Of a stretch of DNA of 64,000 nt, positions 1 through 9,201 are shown piece by piece; within the stretch, counting starts at the first letter, position 1, and every line of letters starts with the position of its first letter. This DNA is from Methylobacterium gregans (lineage in GTDB: Bacteria; Pseudomonadota; Alphaproteobacteria; Rhizobiales; Beijerinckiaceae): contig NZ_BPQM01000012.1 in assembly GCF_022179245.1 (NCBI RefSeq), positions 1 through 64,000 of the forward strand, written 5' to 3'. A program made the translations under genes and the position numbers. Below the pieces are notes generated by a model. That model saw only the letters and a list, made by a program, of their open reading frames with translations. It had not been told where the DNA came from and searched no databases.

Positions 1-139
1 TTTTGTTAGAGGCTCTAAGCCCGGGCGACGTCAGCAAACACTTCAACCCCGGGTCCGTTACGCCCGGGTCACCACCCGCAGAGAAGTCGATCCGGCATGA
101 CGTCCGGGTCGAAACCAGCAGAGAGAAGGACTCGGTAAG

Positions 140-463
140 ATGAGCAGGCACGTAAGGCAACGCGCTTCCAGCGCGGGGGGCATCGGATCCCCGGGATCCA
201 CAGGAGGGGGCGACCGAAATGCGTCGAGCCCGGCGCGGCTGGCCCTCATCCGACGGCTGATGCAGGGCGTCGTGGATGCCGGCGCGTCGGCGGCGGTGAC
301 GGTCGACGGTCTCAACCCGACGGACGAGTTCGCCTTGGTTCTGGTGGAGATCACGCGGCCCGACGCCGGAACGACGCTGTTCCCCACGGACGAGGCCGAC
401 ATGATCGACCGTGCCGTCCATGCCGCGCGTATCCGGTCCGCGGGGACCAAACCGAACGACTGA
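140..463 (+). CDS. Hypothetical protein, 107 aa
   Basis: I do not recognise this protein. The N-terminal third is rich in Arg, Ser and Gly and may be untranslated. From about residue 32 the sequence looks like a folded helix-strand domain (LALIRRLMQGVVDAG, then a valine-rich stretch and an acidic C-terminal helix). An internal ATG at the MQGVV segment is an alternative start. It lies upstream of the HTH gene and integrase on the same strand, so it may be part of the left-hand recombination module. Codon bias is GC-rich like its neighbours. A long reading frame on the other strand also covers this area, so the call is only moderately secure. Confidence 0.4.
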   Translation: MSRHVRQRASSAGGIGSPGSTGGGDRNASSPARLALIRRLMQGVVDAGASAAVTVDGLNPTDEFALVLVEITRPDAGTTLFPTDEADMIDRAVHAARIRSAGTKPND

Positions 464-646
464 GCCGAGGCTGGCCGACGCCGCCTCGTAGGCCGGGTCA
501 CCACTCCCGACCGGCCTGAGACCCAACCCCCAACCAGGAACGTCGAAGAGGCGCGGCTACCCCCGGTAGCCCGGCCGGACACCCATGCCTCGTGTCGGCC
601 GATCCGCCCCCTCCGAGACCTTTCCGCAGCTTCGAAAGAGGACGTG

Positions 647-1003
647 ATGTTGCGTATCCACGACCATGAAGACGGACCGGCCGAAGCCGGGGAGATCGCG
701 CTGTTGCTGCAGGGCGCGCTCACCTTGCAGGAGGTTGCCGAGCGGCTCGGCATCAGCCTGCGACACGTCCAGGGACACGTCGACGACGGCAGCCTCGTAG
801 CCATCGACGTCGGACGGGGCGGCGACCGTCGCAGCCTGCGGGTGCTGACCGACGACCTGGAAGGCTTCGTGAAGCGGCGACGGACCGCGGTGGCCAAGGC
901 GGCACCGTTCCCGAATGCGCTGGCCGGACGACCGAAGCCCCTCCCGGCAAACCCCGACTACGCCCAGCGGCGCGCCGCCCGGCTGGCCCGCAGGAAGCCC
1001 TGA
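647..1003 (+). CDS. Small HTH DNA-binding protein, excisionase-like
   Basis: This 118-residue protein contains a MerR/excisionase-type helix-turn-helix at about residues 25-55 (LTLQEVAERLGISLRHVQGH), followed by a two-strand wing with DVGRGGDRRSLRV and a basic C-terminal tail (RRAARLARRKP). It ends about 130 bp before the integrase start on the same strand, which is where recombination directionality factors often sit. The start is either GTG 644 or the ATG at 647 directly after it; AGAGGA just upstream serves both. Excisionase function is inferred from domain type and position. It could instead be an ordinary small regulator. Confidence 0.6.
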   Translation: MLRIHDHEDGPAEAGEIALLLQGALTLQEVAERLGISLRHVQGHVDDGSLVAIDVGRGGDRRSLRVLTDDLEGFVKRRRTAVAKAAPFPNALAGRPKPLPANPDYAQRRAARLARRKP

Positions 1004-1132
1004 GCCATGCCCCGGGATTTCCGGCCGTTCGCCCGGGGGCCTCCAGCCCCCACAGCCAAACCCTCAATTCCCAAAGTCATTCGCGTCAGCAAACCCGAAA
1101 CCCATCAATCCAGGAAAAGAGAGGACGAAGAC

Positions 1133-2254
1133 ATGTCAGAGAGCCATGGCGTCTGGAATCCGCAAAACTCCAAGTTCTACTACTGCTCCTTCACCGTCGC
1201 GGGCAACCGCTTCAACGGTTCGACGAAGCTGGCCTCCAAGAAGGAAGCCATCTCATTCGCCCGTCGGTGGAAGGAGAGCGAGGTCGAGAAGATCAAGAAG
1301 GCGGCCGCCGACGGTGCAGTGAGCATGACGCTCATCGATGCCGTCACCCGCTTCATGCGGGAGGTCGGGGACAGCTACGTGAAGGCCGAGGACTACGACA
1401 TCGGCTTCGACTGGCTGATCGACAAGATCGGGCCGCACACCCCGCTGGCCGAGATCGACGACGACATGGTCGCGAGGCTCGTCGCCCTCCGGCTCGGTGA
1501 GCACAGGTTCGGCCGCCCCGAGAACGGTTTCATCTCGAAGGCCACCGTCAACCTCCGCGTCGTCAAGCGCCTGAGTGCGCTCCTCGGCCGGGCCAGGAAG
1601 AACTGGAAGGTGCCGTTGCCCGCCGAGCCCAGGTGGAAGTCTCACCTGACGCCAGGCCAGCGCCGGGTGAGGACGATGACGGTGGCGGAGGAATTGGCGT
1701 TCGAAAAGGTCGCCGGCGACTTCTGGCCGCTCGTCCTGTTCATCCTGCTCTCCGGACTGCGCCGGAGGGACGCGCTCATCCGCTGGAGCCAGGTCGACTA
1801 CGAGGCCAACGTCATCAGGGTCAAGATGAAGGGCGGCAGGGACCACGAGGTGGTCATCACCGCGGAGATCCGAGCCCTCCTCGACGCCGAGGCGGCAGCG
1901 GGCCGACACCGCGAGTTCGTCTGGCAGTACACCCGGCAATGCGGGGAGTTGTCTGGACGGCGTGCACCCATCGGTTACGCGGCCGCCATGCACCGGTTCA
2001 GACGCATCTGCCGCGAGGCCGGGATCGAGAACCTGACCCTGCACGACCTGCGCCGTACGGCGGGCGAGCGGATGTACCGGGCGACCGGCGACATCGCGGC
2101 GGTGTCGAAGTTCCTCGGCCACACAAGCATCGAGCTGACGCAGCGGTACTACGTCCATGTGATCCCGGATGACGTCGAGCTCCGGATGATCGCAACCGCG
2201 TATGCTCGGCAGGTCATGCGCGAACGGGCGCTGGCCCGCGAGACCATCCACTGA
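1133..2254 (+). CDS. Tyrosine-family site-specific integrase
   Basis: This 373-residue protein is a phage/island-type tyrosine recombinase. The N-terminal part (about 1-70) has an arm-binding look, rich in aromatics and basic residues (WNPQNSKFYYCSF). The middle (70-190) is a core-binding/SAM-like helical domain. The C-terminal catalytic domain shows the first Arg in LFILLSGLRRRDALI, then HDLRRT (His-x-x-Arg), GHTSIE, and the nucleophile Tyr in TQRYYVHV. I chose the ATG at 1133 because GAGAGG lies about 7 nt upstream; the frame is open further upstream without a better start. It probably mobilises, or once mobilised, the accessory region, although it lies about 24 kb from the tRNA-Ser that marks the right border. 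Confidence 0.93.
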   Translation: MSESHGVWNPQNSKFYYCSFTVAGNRFNGSTKLASKKEAISFARRWKESEVEKIKKAAADGAVSMTLIDAVTRFMREVGDSYVKAEDYDIGFDWLIDKIGPHTPLAEIDDDMVARLVALRLGEHRFGRPENGFISKATVNLRVVKRLSALLGRARKNWKVPLPAEPRWKSHLTPGQRRVRTMTVAEELAFEKVAGDFWPLVLFILLSGLRRRDALIRWSQVDYEANVIRVKMKGGRDHEVVITAEIRALLDAEAAAGRHREFVWQYTRQCGELSGRRAPIGYAAAMHRFRRICREAGIENLTLHDLRRTAGERMYRATGDIAAVSKFLGHTSIELTQRYYVHVIPDDVELRMIATAYARQVMRERALARETIH

Positions 2255-2279
2255 CACGCCCATACCACGGCGCGACCGC

Positions 2280-2310
2280 GAGCCGCCTCCGACCCGGGGG
2301 CGGCTCTTTC
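2280..2310 (+). terminator. Hairpin terminator downstream of integrase
   Basis: A perfect 8-bp stem (GAGCCGCC / GGCGGCTC, 2280-2287 with 2299-2306) is followed by a short pyrimidine run CTTTCC. It lies 25 bp past the integrase stop and before the convergent Usp gene, so it most likely terminates integrase transcription. Confidence 0.6.
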
Positions 2311-2352
2311 CGTTCCAGACATCGGATGCCGGTGCGGACGACGAGGCCGGGC

Positions 2353-3213
2353 TCAGTGCGCCATGAGCACCGGGATGCGGGCGTGCTCCACGACGTGGCG
2401 GGTGACGCCGCCAAGCAGGAACTCGCGCACGCGGCTATGGGTGTAGGCCCCCAGCGCCAACATCGAGGCGTCCCCCCGCCCGGCCTCGGCCAGTATAGCC
2501 GCGCCGACCGAGGGCCCGTCCCCAACGTCGAGGGTAGCCGCCTCCGCCACGATGCCGTGCCAGCGCAGGTAGCCGCATAGGTCCGCCGCCCGCGCCTCCT
2601 CGAAGCGCTCAGTCCGCGCGTGGACCACGGTGACCCGGGCGGCCTCGTGCAAGAGCGTGATGGACTGCCCGATCAGGCGCGTCGCCTCCAGGCTGCCGTT
2701 CCAGGCGATCATGACGTGGTCCAGCAGGTCGTACGGGACGGTCTCGCCGACCATCATCGTCGGGCGCCCCACCGAGAACAGCGCCGTGTCGAGCGCCCGC
2801 CCGGTGAACGGATGTGCCGGGTCGGGCCGGTCGACGATGACGAGGTCGCTGACGCGGCCCGCCAGGGTCAGGAGCGGCTCGACCTCGCCCGACAGTTCGG
2901 TCCAGGTCGCGAAGGTGGCGTCCAGCCGCCCGCCCGACATCCCGAATGCCACCCCCTCGCGGGCGCACCACGCGCGCAAGGCCGCCTGAGCCTCGGCCGC
3001 GGACTCCCGCACGCCCCGCTCGATGGCCTCGATGGTCGCGCAATCCATCGGCACGAGGCCCGCCATCCCGGCGAGCACGTGCTCCGGGCCCGGCGCCATG
3101 AAGCTGACGCCGATATGCGCGTGCAGCGGCCGACCGAGCCTCAGGGCCGCATCGAGCCGTTTGGTCGGGTCGATGCCCGGAGCGGTGGGGACAAGGAGGC
3201 AGCGCAGGAACAT
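2353..3213 (-). CDS. Universal stress protein, tandem UspA domains
   Basis: This 286-residue protein is a tandem-domain UspA-family stress protein. The N-terminal domain is diverged, and the C-terminal domain begins near DHVMIAWNGSLEATR and ends with the nucleotide-binding style loop LGALGAYTHSR/VREFLLGGVTRHVVEHARIPVLM (G-x2-G-x9-G pattern). It is the third gene of a minus-strand operon Usp - cytochrome c - Usp, starting 15 bp after the cytochrome stop, with GAGGAG before its ATG. The FixK-type box at 4446-4459 would drive all three. Usp proteins with ATP-binding loops act in survival under oxygen and energy limitation; the ligand here is not known. Confidence 0.9.
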   Translation of the reverse strand: MFLRCLLVPTAPGIDPTKRLDAALRLGRPLHAHIGVSFMAPGPEHVLAGMAGLVPMDCATIEAIERGVRESAAEAQAALRAWCAREGVAFGMSGGRLDATFATWTELSGEVEPLLTLAGRVSDLVIVDRPDPAHPFTGRALDTALFSVGRPTMMVGETVPYDLLDHVMIAWNGSLEATRLIGQSITLLHEAARVTVVHARTERFEEARAADLCGYLRWHGIVAEAATLDVGDGPSVGAAILAEAGRGDASMLALGAYTHSRVREFLLGGVTRHVVEHARIPVLMAH

Positions 3214-3227
3214 CGGGGTCTCCTCGC

Positions 3228-3563
3228 TCAGCGTTCGAGGCTTTTGAGGTAGGCGATCAGGGCCTCGGCCTCGTCCGGGTCAAACCGGAACTCCGGCATG
3301 CTGGGGTGGCCCGTGCGGATGCCCTCCGCGAGCGCCTCGCCGAGGTCCTCGACGGGGTAGCGCGTGTGCAACTCGCGGAAGGGCGGCGCTACCCGCAGGG
3401 GGCTCGCGCCGGCCCGCCCGACGGCGTGGCAGCGGGCGCAGTTGGTCCTGGCGAGCGTCTCGCCCTGCTTGACCTGCCGGTCCCAGGCCAAGGCGGCATG
3501 AGTCGGATGAAGGATGGCGAGCAGCGCCAGGGTGCCCGCCGGAAGGGTGGTTGCCAAGCGCAT
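3228..3563 (-). CDS. Small periplasmic c-type cytochrome
   Basis: This 111-residue protein has an N-terminal signal peptide (MRLATTLPAGTLALLAILHPTHAALA) and one haem c site, CARCH, at about residues 38-42, with a distal Met in the SMPEF segment as axial ligand. It is a class I mono-haem cytochrome of minimal size. Its ATG overlaps the stop of the upstream Usp gene (TGATG), so translation is coupled. The same Usp-cytochrome overlap recurs at 19.2-20.35 kb. It would act in the periplasm as an electron carrier; the partner is unknown. Confidence 0.9.
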   Translation of the reverse strand: MRLATTLPAGTLALLAILHPTHAALAWDRQVKQGETLARTNCARCHAVGRAGASPLRVAPPFRELHTRYPVEDLGEALAEGIRTGHPSMPEFRFDPDEAEALIAYLKSLER

Positions 3564-4378
3564 CAGTGGCTCATCAGGCAGCAGACGGGCGTCGTCGTCA
3601 GGACGTCGCGGGTGGCCCCCCCGAAGACCCACTCGCGTAGGCGGCTATGCCCGTAGGCGCCCATCACGATCAGGTCGGCGTCCTCGCGCCGGGCGAACCG
3701 AAGGATCTCGTCCGCGGCGCCGATCTCCGGCTTGTGCAGCAGGTGCGTCGTGACGGTGACGCCATGGCCGGAGAGGTAGGCGGTGACGTCCTCGGCGCCC
3801 TCGTCGTCGGCCCCGGGGCCCACGACCGCCACGTGGACCTCATCCGCCCGGGTCAGGAACGGTAACGCGTCGTGGACGGCCCGGCGCGCCTCGCGCGTGT
3901 CCTTCCAGGCAACGACGACCCGCTTCGCCGCGAGGCTTTCCACGCCCGGCGGCGCGATCAGGACCGGACGCCCGACCTCCATCAGGAGTGCCCCGGCCGG
4001 CACGCCCATCGGACCCGGGTCGCCGTCCGCGGGACCGTGCCGTCCGACAATGACGATGTCCGCGGCGCGTGCCTGCGCGGCGAGGTAGGCCAGGGGGCTG
4101 GTCGGGGCCGAGCGCCAGTCAGTCCTGTGCGCCGCCCCGGCCTCGCGCTCGAACAGGGCCTTGGCCGCCGCGATCTGCTCGTCCGCCAAGCGCTCCTCGA
4201 TGGCCCAGACGCGCTCGACCTCGATCATGTCGCCGACCGGCATGGGAGCCAGGACCGGGCGCGCCGCGACGCCGATCAGCGTGGCCTCGCAACGCTCGGC
4301 GAGGCTCGCCGCCAGTTGGACGCGGTCCGCCGCCGCGGCCCCGAGGTCGACCGAGACCATGATGTTGGAGATCTTCAT
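3563..4378 (-). CDS. Universal stress protein, tandem UspA domains
   Basis: This 271-residue two-domain UspA protein begins MKISNIMVSVDLG and has a second domain from about residue 150 (KRVVVAWKDTREARRAV). The C-terminus carries the conserved loop MGAYGHSRLREWVFGG. I chose the ATG at 4378 because it begins exactly at the family N-terminus; the frame is open further upstream but crosses the promoter. It is the first gene of the operon behind the FixK-type box centred about 74 bp upstream. It closely resembles the Usp at 19538-20350 in both sequence and its overlap with a cytochrome gene, which indicates a duplicated gene pair. Confidence 0.93.
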   Translation of the reverse strand: MKISNIMVSVDLGAAAADRVQLAASLAERCEATLIGVAARPVLAPMPVGDMIEVERVWAIEERLADEQIAAAKALFEREAGAAHRTDWRSAPTSPLAYLAAQARAADIVIVGRHGPADGDPGPMGVPAGALLMEVGRPVLIAPPGVESLAAKRVVVAWKDTREARRAVHDALPFLTRADEVHVAVVGPGADDEGAEDVTAYLSGHGVTVTTHLLHKPEIGAADEILRFARREDADLIVMGAYGHSRLREWVFGGATRDVLTTTPVCCLMSH

Positions 4379-4445
4379 GACCGTCTCCCGCCGCCGGAAA
4401 TCCGGCTCCATTCGGGTAGCGTGGCCCTGGTCCGAGGCGCCGGCC

Positions 4446-4459
4446 TTGATCCATCTCAA
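4446..4459. promoter_or_regulatory. FixK/FNR-type box
   Basis: TTGATCCATCTCAA matches the FixK/FNR half-site pattern TTG(A/C)-N6-(T/G)CAA. It is centred about 74 bp upstream of the Usp start at 4378, a spacing that fits a site near -40 of the promoter. It would control the Usp-cytochrome-Usp operon. Confidence 0.75.
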
Positions 4460-4485
4460 GCAGCGCGACCGGCAGCAGGCCAACC

Positions 4486-5133
4486 TCAGCAGGCGAGCGT
4501 CAGGCGGTCGTCGACGGCCCGGACCCCCGGGGCCGACCACGCGGCCCGCTCGGCGAGTTCGCGCTCGCGCCAGACATCGACGCACCCGTCGAGGGTGACC
4601 TTGTCGCCGTCGACGTGCACGCGGATCGTGTCCGGGTCCCGGGCGCTGCGCCGCAGGGCCGCGAGGATCCTGTCCTTCACCTCGGCGGCGCGTGCCGGCG
4701 GCTTCACCGCGATGAGGTTGACGATGTCGGTGACGCCGGCCAGCCGCCGCAGCGCCTTATCGACGGCCGCCTTCTGATGGTAGTACGGCACGCATCCCTG
4801 CAGCGTGACGCAGCCCTTCTCGACCTTGAGCGTGACCGAGTCCCGGGGGACGCGCGCGTCCCACTCGATGACCCGGGCGCAGCGTTCGGCCAAGGCCTCG
4901 TCGCCGACGGCCGGGTCGTCAGGGTAACGGACCGTGATCCGCTCTACCACGCCGCGTACGCCTCGGACCCGGAGCGTGACGCGTTCGGCGATGCCCTTCT
5001 CGGCGTAGTTCCGGACATGCCCGGTCAGCGTCACGATGCCGTTCTCGACCGTGACGCCGATCTGCGCCGCGTCGATCATCGGGGCGTACTCCAACTCGTC
5101 GAGCACGTGCCGGTGCACGGTGATGTCGTCCAT
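4486..5133 (-). CDS. Triple BON-domain protein
   Basis: This 215-residue protein contains three BON repeats: about 3-70 ([16 protein letters not shown]), 75-145 ([16 protein letters not shown]) and 148-215 ([16 protein letters not shown], ending in DDRLTLAC). BON domains are found in OsmY-like proteins and are thought to bind membranes or phospholipids under stress. No signal peptide is evident. The ATG at 5133 has GAGGAG upstream. It follows the 66-residue membrane protein gene by 26 bp and should share its promoter. It is paralogous to the BON protein at 10990-11640; both share the ending pattern ERAAWSxPGVRAVxDR. Confidence 0.9.
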   Translation of the reverse strand: MDDITVHRHVLDELEYAPMIDAAQIGVTVENGIVTLTGHVRNYAEKGIAERVTLRVRGVRGVVERITVRYPDDPAVGDEALAERCARVIEWDARVPRDSVTLKVEKGCVTLQGCVPYYHQKAAVDKALRRLAGVTDIVNLIAVKPPARAAEVKDRILAALRRSARDPDTIRVHVDGDKVTLDGCVDVWRERELAERAAWSAPGVRAVDDRLTLAC

Positions 5134-5159
5134 CGCCGGTCTCCTCGCTCCGTCGGGGT

Positions 5160-5360
5160 TCAGAGGGCGAGCCAAAGCAGCGCCGGCGTCACCGCCGACG
5201 CCGCAATGGCCAGGGCCAGGGCCTGCAGGCTTCCGATGCTCCGGTAGCGGTAGCCATCGGTGACGACCCGTCGGCCCGCGTCGTTCAGCGGCGCCAGTCC
5301 GACCGGTACCCGCACGCGGCGTACCGTCCGGATTTGGGTGGTTCGAAGCACCAGGGTCAT
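5160..5360 (-). CDS. Small protein with C-terminal membrane segment
   Basis: This 66-residue protein has a basic N-terminal half ([20 protein letters not shown]) and a hydrophobic C-terminal helix ([22 protein letters not shown]), so it is probably a tail-anchored inner-membrane protein. I do not recognise the family. The start at 5360 is supported by GGGAG about 8 nt upstream. Its start is about 65 bp from the centre of the FixK-type box at 5418-5431, which it shares divergently with the phosphoketolase gene. Confidence 0.7.
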   Translation of the reverse strand: MTLVLRTTQIRTVRRVRVPVGLAPLNDAGRRVVTDGYRYRSIGSLQALALAIAASAVTPALLWLAL

Positions 5361-5417
5361 CGTTCGCTCCCGTCTTGCCTGACGGGGGACATCCTGCCGG
5401 CCCTCGCCGGGCGCGCT

Positions 5418-5431
5418 TTGATCCACCTCAA
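5418..5431. promoter_or_regulatory. FixK/FNR-type box, divergent
   Basis: TTGATCCACCTCAA lies between two divergent genes. Its centre is about 68 bp from the phosphoketolase ATG (5493, plus) and about 65 bp from the small membrane protein ATG (5360, minus), so one palindromic site could activate both directions. Confidence 0.78.
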
Positions 5432-5492
5432 CGCCGCCGGTCCGGTCCGCCGGCACGGTCTACGCCGGGATGAACACCCCCGGGAGGCCGGC

Positions 5493-8036
5493 ATGGACGC
5501 GACGCACGGAACGAGGGAGCGCCAAGAAGGCGGACATCGAGGCGACCGGCGTGCGCCGACGTTCGTGCCGGGACCGCTCGGACCTGACAGCCTCCGGAGG
5601 ATCGACGCCTACTGGCGGGCCGCGAACTACCTGTCGGTCGGCCAGATCTACCTCATGGCCAACCCGCTCCTGCGCGAGCCGCTGCAACCCGAGCACGTCA
5701 AGCCGCGGCTCCTCGGCCACTGGGGCACGACGCCAGGCCTCAACTTCATCTACGCGCACCTGAACCGGGTCATCAGCCAGCGCGATCTCGACATGATCGC
5801 GGTCTGGGGACCGGGTCACGGCGCGCCGGGGCTCGTGGCGAACGCGTACCTAGAGGGCACCTACAGCGAGATCTACCCCGACGTCGCCCGAGACCTCGAC
5901 GGCTTGGCGCGCCTGTTCCGGCAGTTCTCGTTTCCCGGGGGCATCCCGAGCCACGCCTCGCCGGAGCTGCCGGGCTCCATCCACGAGGGCGGCGAGCTCG
6001 GCTATTCCTTGGCTCACGCGTTCGGGGCAGCCCTCGACAATCCCGGCCTCACCGTCGCCTGCGTGGTCGGCGACGGCGAGGCCGAGACCGGGCCGCTCGC
6101 CGCCTCCTGGCACTCGAACAAGTTCCTGGACCCGATGACGGACGGCACCGTGCTGCCGATCCTGCACCTCAACGGCTACAAGATCGCCAACCCGACGCTC
6201 CTCGCGCGCATGCCCGGGGCCGAGTTGCGCAGCCTCCTCGTCGGCTACGGCTACGAGCCGACCTTCGTCGAGGGCGACGAGCCGGCCCCGATGCACCAAG
6301 CCATGGCCACCGCCCTCGATGCGTCCTTCGACGCCATCGCGGAGATCCGCAGGCGCGCCGTCCGCGGCGAGCCAGGGCGTCCGCGGTGGCCCATGATCGT
6401 GCTGCGCAGCCCCAAGGGCTGGACGGGGCCGGACCGGGTGGACGGCAAGCCCGTCGAGGGCACCTGGCGCTCGCACCAAGTGCCCGTGGCGGCCGTGCGG
6501 GATGACGCGGAGCACCGCGCGATCCTGGAGGCTTGGCTGCGCTCCTACAGGCCGGAGGAGTTGTTCGCCGAGGACGGCTCGCTCGTACCCGACCTCGCGA
6601 CACTTCCGCCCAAAGGAGCGCGGCGCATATCGGCCAACCCGCACGCCAACGCGCACGGGAGCGCCCCGCTACGCCTACCGGACCTAGGCCGCGTCGCCGT
6701 TGCCGTGCCGGAACCCGGCCGCACCAGGGGCGAGGCCACCCGCGCGCTCGGGACCTACCTTCGGGAGGTGATGACGCTGAACGCGCGGAGCCGGAACTTC
6801 CGCCTGATGGGGCCGGACGAGACCGCCTCGAACCGCCTCGACGCGGTCTTCGAGGTGACCGGCCGGGCCTGGCAGGAGGAGATCGTCCCCGGCGACGACC
6901 ACCTCCGGCGCGACGGCCGAGTCATGGAGGTGCTGAGCGAACACCTCTGCGAGGGCTGGCTGGAGGGTTACGTGCTGACCGGGCGGCACGGCCTGTTCGC
7001 CACCTACGAGGCCTTCGCCCACGTCGTCGATTCCATGGTGAACCAGCACGCCAAGTGGCTGAAGTCCTCGCGCGACCTGCCCTGGCGCCGGCCGGTCCCG
7101 TCCCTGAACATCCTACTCTCGTCCCACGTCTGGCGGCAGGACCACAACGGCTTCAGCCACCAGGACCCGGGCTTCATCGACTTCGTGGCGAACAAGCGCG
7201 GGGACACGGCGCGGATCTACCTGCCGCCGGACGCGAACACGCTTCTCTGCGCCATGGACCACTGCCTGCGGACCCACGACCGCATCAACGTCGTCGTGGC
7301 CGGTAAGCAGCCCGCCCTGCAGTGGCTGAGCCTGGACGAGGCCGTCCGGCACTGCGCCGCCGGCGTCGGGACCTGGGAATGGGCCTCGAACGAGGGCGAG
7401 GCGGAGCCCGACGTGGTGATGGCCTGCGCTGGCGACGTCCCGACCCAGGAGACGCTCGCCGCGGTGGACTGGCTGCGCCGGCACGTCCCGGAGATGCGGG
7501 TCCGGGTCGTCAACGTGGTCGACCTGATGACGCTGCCGGCGCCCGGGACGCACCCGCACGGGCTCGACGACCCGACCTTCGACAGCCTGTTCACGCGCGA
7601 CCGGCCGGTGGTGTTCGCCTACCACGGCTATCCGTGGCTGATCCACAGGCTGACCTACAAGCGTACGAACCACGGAAACTTCCACGTCCACGGCTTCATC
7701 GAGGAGGGCACGACGACGACGCCCTTCGACATGTGCGTGCTGAACCGGCTCGACCGGTTCCACCTCGCCCAGGCCGCAATCCGGTCCGTGGCACGACTGG
7801 GCGCCCGCGCCGCGCATGCCGAGGAGGCGCTCCGGGACGCGTTGGCCGCCCATCGCGAGCACGTCCGCCGGACAGGCGACGACCTGCCGGAGGTGCGGGA
7901 CTGGACCTGGTCGGGACGGCACGCGCCCGAGGACCACGACCGCCGGATCGAGGGTGACATCATGCAGTGCGGCCCGACCGACGCGGACGAGCCCGGCCGG
8001 TCGGGCACCGTGGACGGTTGGACGGTCGTCACCTGA
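5493..8036 (+). CDS. xfp: Phosphoketolase (D-xylulose 5-P / fructose 6-P)
   Basis: This 847-residue protein is a thiamine-diphosphate phosphoketolase, which cleaves xylulose 5-phosphate and/or fructose 6-phosphate to acetyl-phosphate plus an aldose phosphate. Family signatures include [20 protein letters not shown], the ThDP motif [26 protein letters not shown], and the C-terminal block [13 protein letters not shown]. The length is slightly above the usual ~800. I chose the ATG at 5493 because GGGAGG precedes it; the frame is open upstream through the promoter. Acetate kinase starts 9 bp after the stop, so acetyl-phosphate can be turned directly into ATP. The FixK-type box upstream suggests induction at low oxygen. 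Confidence 0.96.
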   Translation: MDATHGTRERQEGGHRGDRRAPTFVPGPLGPDSLRRIDAYWRAANYLSVGQIYLMANPLLREPLQPEHVKPRLLGHWGTTPGLNFIYAHLNRVISQRDLDMIAVWGPGHGAPGLVANAYLEGTYSEIYPDVARDLDGLARLFRQFSFPGGIPSHASPELPGSIHEGGELGYSLAHAFGAALDNPGLTVACVVGDGEAETGPLAASWHSNKFLDPMTDGTVLPILHLNGYKIANPTLLARMPGAELRSLLVGYGYEPTFVEGDEPAPMHQAMATALDASFDAIAEIRRRAVRGEPGRPRWPMIVLRSPKGWTGPDRVDGKPVEGTWRSHQVPVAAVRDDAEHRAILEAWLRSYRPEELFAEDGSLVPDLATLPPKGARRISANPHANAHGSAPLRLPDLGRVAVAVPEPGRTRGEATRALGTYLREVMTLNARSRNFRLMGPDETASNRLDAVFEVTGRAWQEEIVPGDDHLRRDGRVMEVLSEHLCEGWLEGYVLTGRHGLFATYEAFAHVVDSMVNQHAKWLKSSRDLPWRRPVPSLNILLSSHVWRQDHNGFSHQDPGFIDFVANKRGDTARIYLPPDANTLLCAMDHCLRTHDRINVVVAGKQPALQWLSLDEAVRHCAAGVGTWEWASNEGEAEPDVVMACAGDVPTQETLAAVDWLRRHVPEMRVRVVNVVDLMTLPAPGTHPHGLDDPTFDSLFTRDRPVVFAYHGYPWLIHRLTYKRTNHGNFHVHGFIEEGTTTTPFDMCVLNRLDRFHLAQAAIRSVARLGARAAHAEEALRDALAAHREHVRRTGDDLPEVRDWTWSGRHAPEDHDRRIEGDIMQCGPTDADEPGRSGTVDGWTVVT

Positions 8037-8045
8037 GAGCGCACG

Positions 8046-9161
8046 ATGATCCTCGTTCTCAACGCCGGATCGTCCAGCCTGCGCTGTGCCCTGTTCCGGC
8101 CCGGCGTCGACGCACCGGTCTGGCGCACCCACGTCGCCGGCACCGGGACGCACCCGAAGCTGTCGGTCGATGGCGAGCCGGTGGTCGGCGAACGGCCACC
8201 ACAGGGTGACCACGCGACCGTCGCCCGCTGGCTGTTCGACCGACTGCCCTACGCGCCGACGGCGGCCGGTCACCGCGTCGTCCATGGCGGCTTGCGCCAC
8301 GCGGCGCCGGTCCGCCTCGATGCGGACGTCATGGTCACGTTGGAGGGACTGGTGCCGCTGGCACCGGCGCACCAGCCGCAGGCCCTGGCCTGCATCCGGG
8401 CGGTCGGGGAGACGTGGCCGCGCCTGCCGCAGGTCGCCTGTTTCGATACGGCCTTCCACAGGACGCAGGATCGGCTCGCCCAACTCTACCCGCTGCCGCG
8501 CGCCCTCCTCGATGTGGGGCTCGTGCGCTTCGGCTTCCACGGGCTGTCCTACGCCCATCTCGCCCGAAGTTATCCAACAGGGCGGGTACTGGCCGCCCAT
8601 CTCGGGCACGGGGCGAGCCTGTGCGCGATCCGGGACGGGCGCAGCGTCGCCACGACGATGGGCTTCACGACGCTCGATGGGGTGATGATGGGCACCCGCA
8701 GCGGGGCGGTCGACCCCGGCCTCGTGCTGCACCTGATCCGGGAGCGTGGCCTGTCGCCCGACGCGGTGGCCGAGCTCCTGAACGAGCGGTCGGGCCTTCT
8801 CGGCGTCTCCGGTATCAGCGACGACGTGCGGGTCCTGGAGGCGAGCGACGCGCCGGGCGCGCGTGAGGCCCTGGACCTGTTCGCTTACCGGATCGTGCGG
8901 GAAGCGGGCTCCCTCATCGCCGCACTCGGCGGGGTCGACGCCGTCGTCTTCACCGGCGGCATCGGCGAGCATGCCGCGCAGGTCCGCGTCGCGGTCTGTC
9001 GCGGGCTTGCATTCGCGGGCGTCGCGCTCGACGACGTGGCCAATGCCGGCGGCGAGGCGAGGATCGAGGCGCCCGGCTCGGCGGTCACGATCCGCATCGT
9101 GCCCGCGAACGAGGAGCGCGAGATCGCCCTGTCGGTGACCGAAGCGCTCGCCCTGACGTGA
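8046..9161 (+). CDS. ackA: Acetate kinase
   Basis: This 371-residue member of the ASKHA fold converts acetyl-phosphate and ADP to acetate and ATP. The N-terminal signature is MILVLNAGSSSLRCALF. Later motifs are VHGGLRH, FDTAFH, RFGFHGLSYAH, the GTRSGAVDPG loop and VFTGGIGEHAAQVR near the C-terminus. It is slightly shorter than the usual ~400 residues but all recognisable motifs are present. It follows the phosphoketolase gene in the same operon, giving a two-step route from sugar phosphates to ATP without respiration. It converges on the Crp-family gene at 9202. Confidence 0.95.
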   Translation: MILVLNAGSSSLRCALFRPGVDAPVWRTHVAGTGTHPKLSVDGEPVVGERPPQGDHATVARWLFDRLPYAPTAAGHRVVHGGLRHAAPVRLDADVMVTLEGLVPLAPAHQPQALACIRAVGETWPRLPQVACFDTAFHRTQDRLAQLYPLPRALLDVGLVRFGFHGLSYAHLARSYPTGRVLAAHLGHGASLCAIRDGRSVATTMGFTTLDGVMMGTRSGAVDPGLVLHLIRERGLSPDAVAELLNERSGLLGVSGISDDVRVLEASDAPGAREALDLFAYRIVREAGSLIAALGGVDAVVFTGGIGEHAAQVRVAVCRGLAFAGVALDDVANAGGEARIEAPGSAVTIRIVPANEEREIALSVTEALALT

Positions 9162-9201
9162 GCGCGCCTGTCGCCGGGCAAGCCACTGCGAGACTTCCCG
9201 G

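Noticed and set aside
1..139. Left attachment site matching the tRNA-Ser 3' end
   Set aside because: No stretch resembling the tRNA 3' end is present in these bases; the left border must lie elsewhere.
7113..8972. Minus-strand open frame of 619 codons across phosphoketolase and acetate kinase
   Set aside because: Antisense shadow of two genes with intact catalytic motifs.
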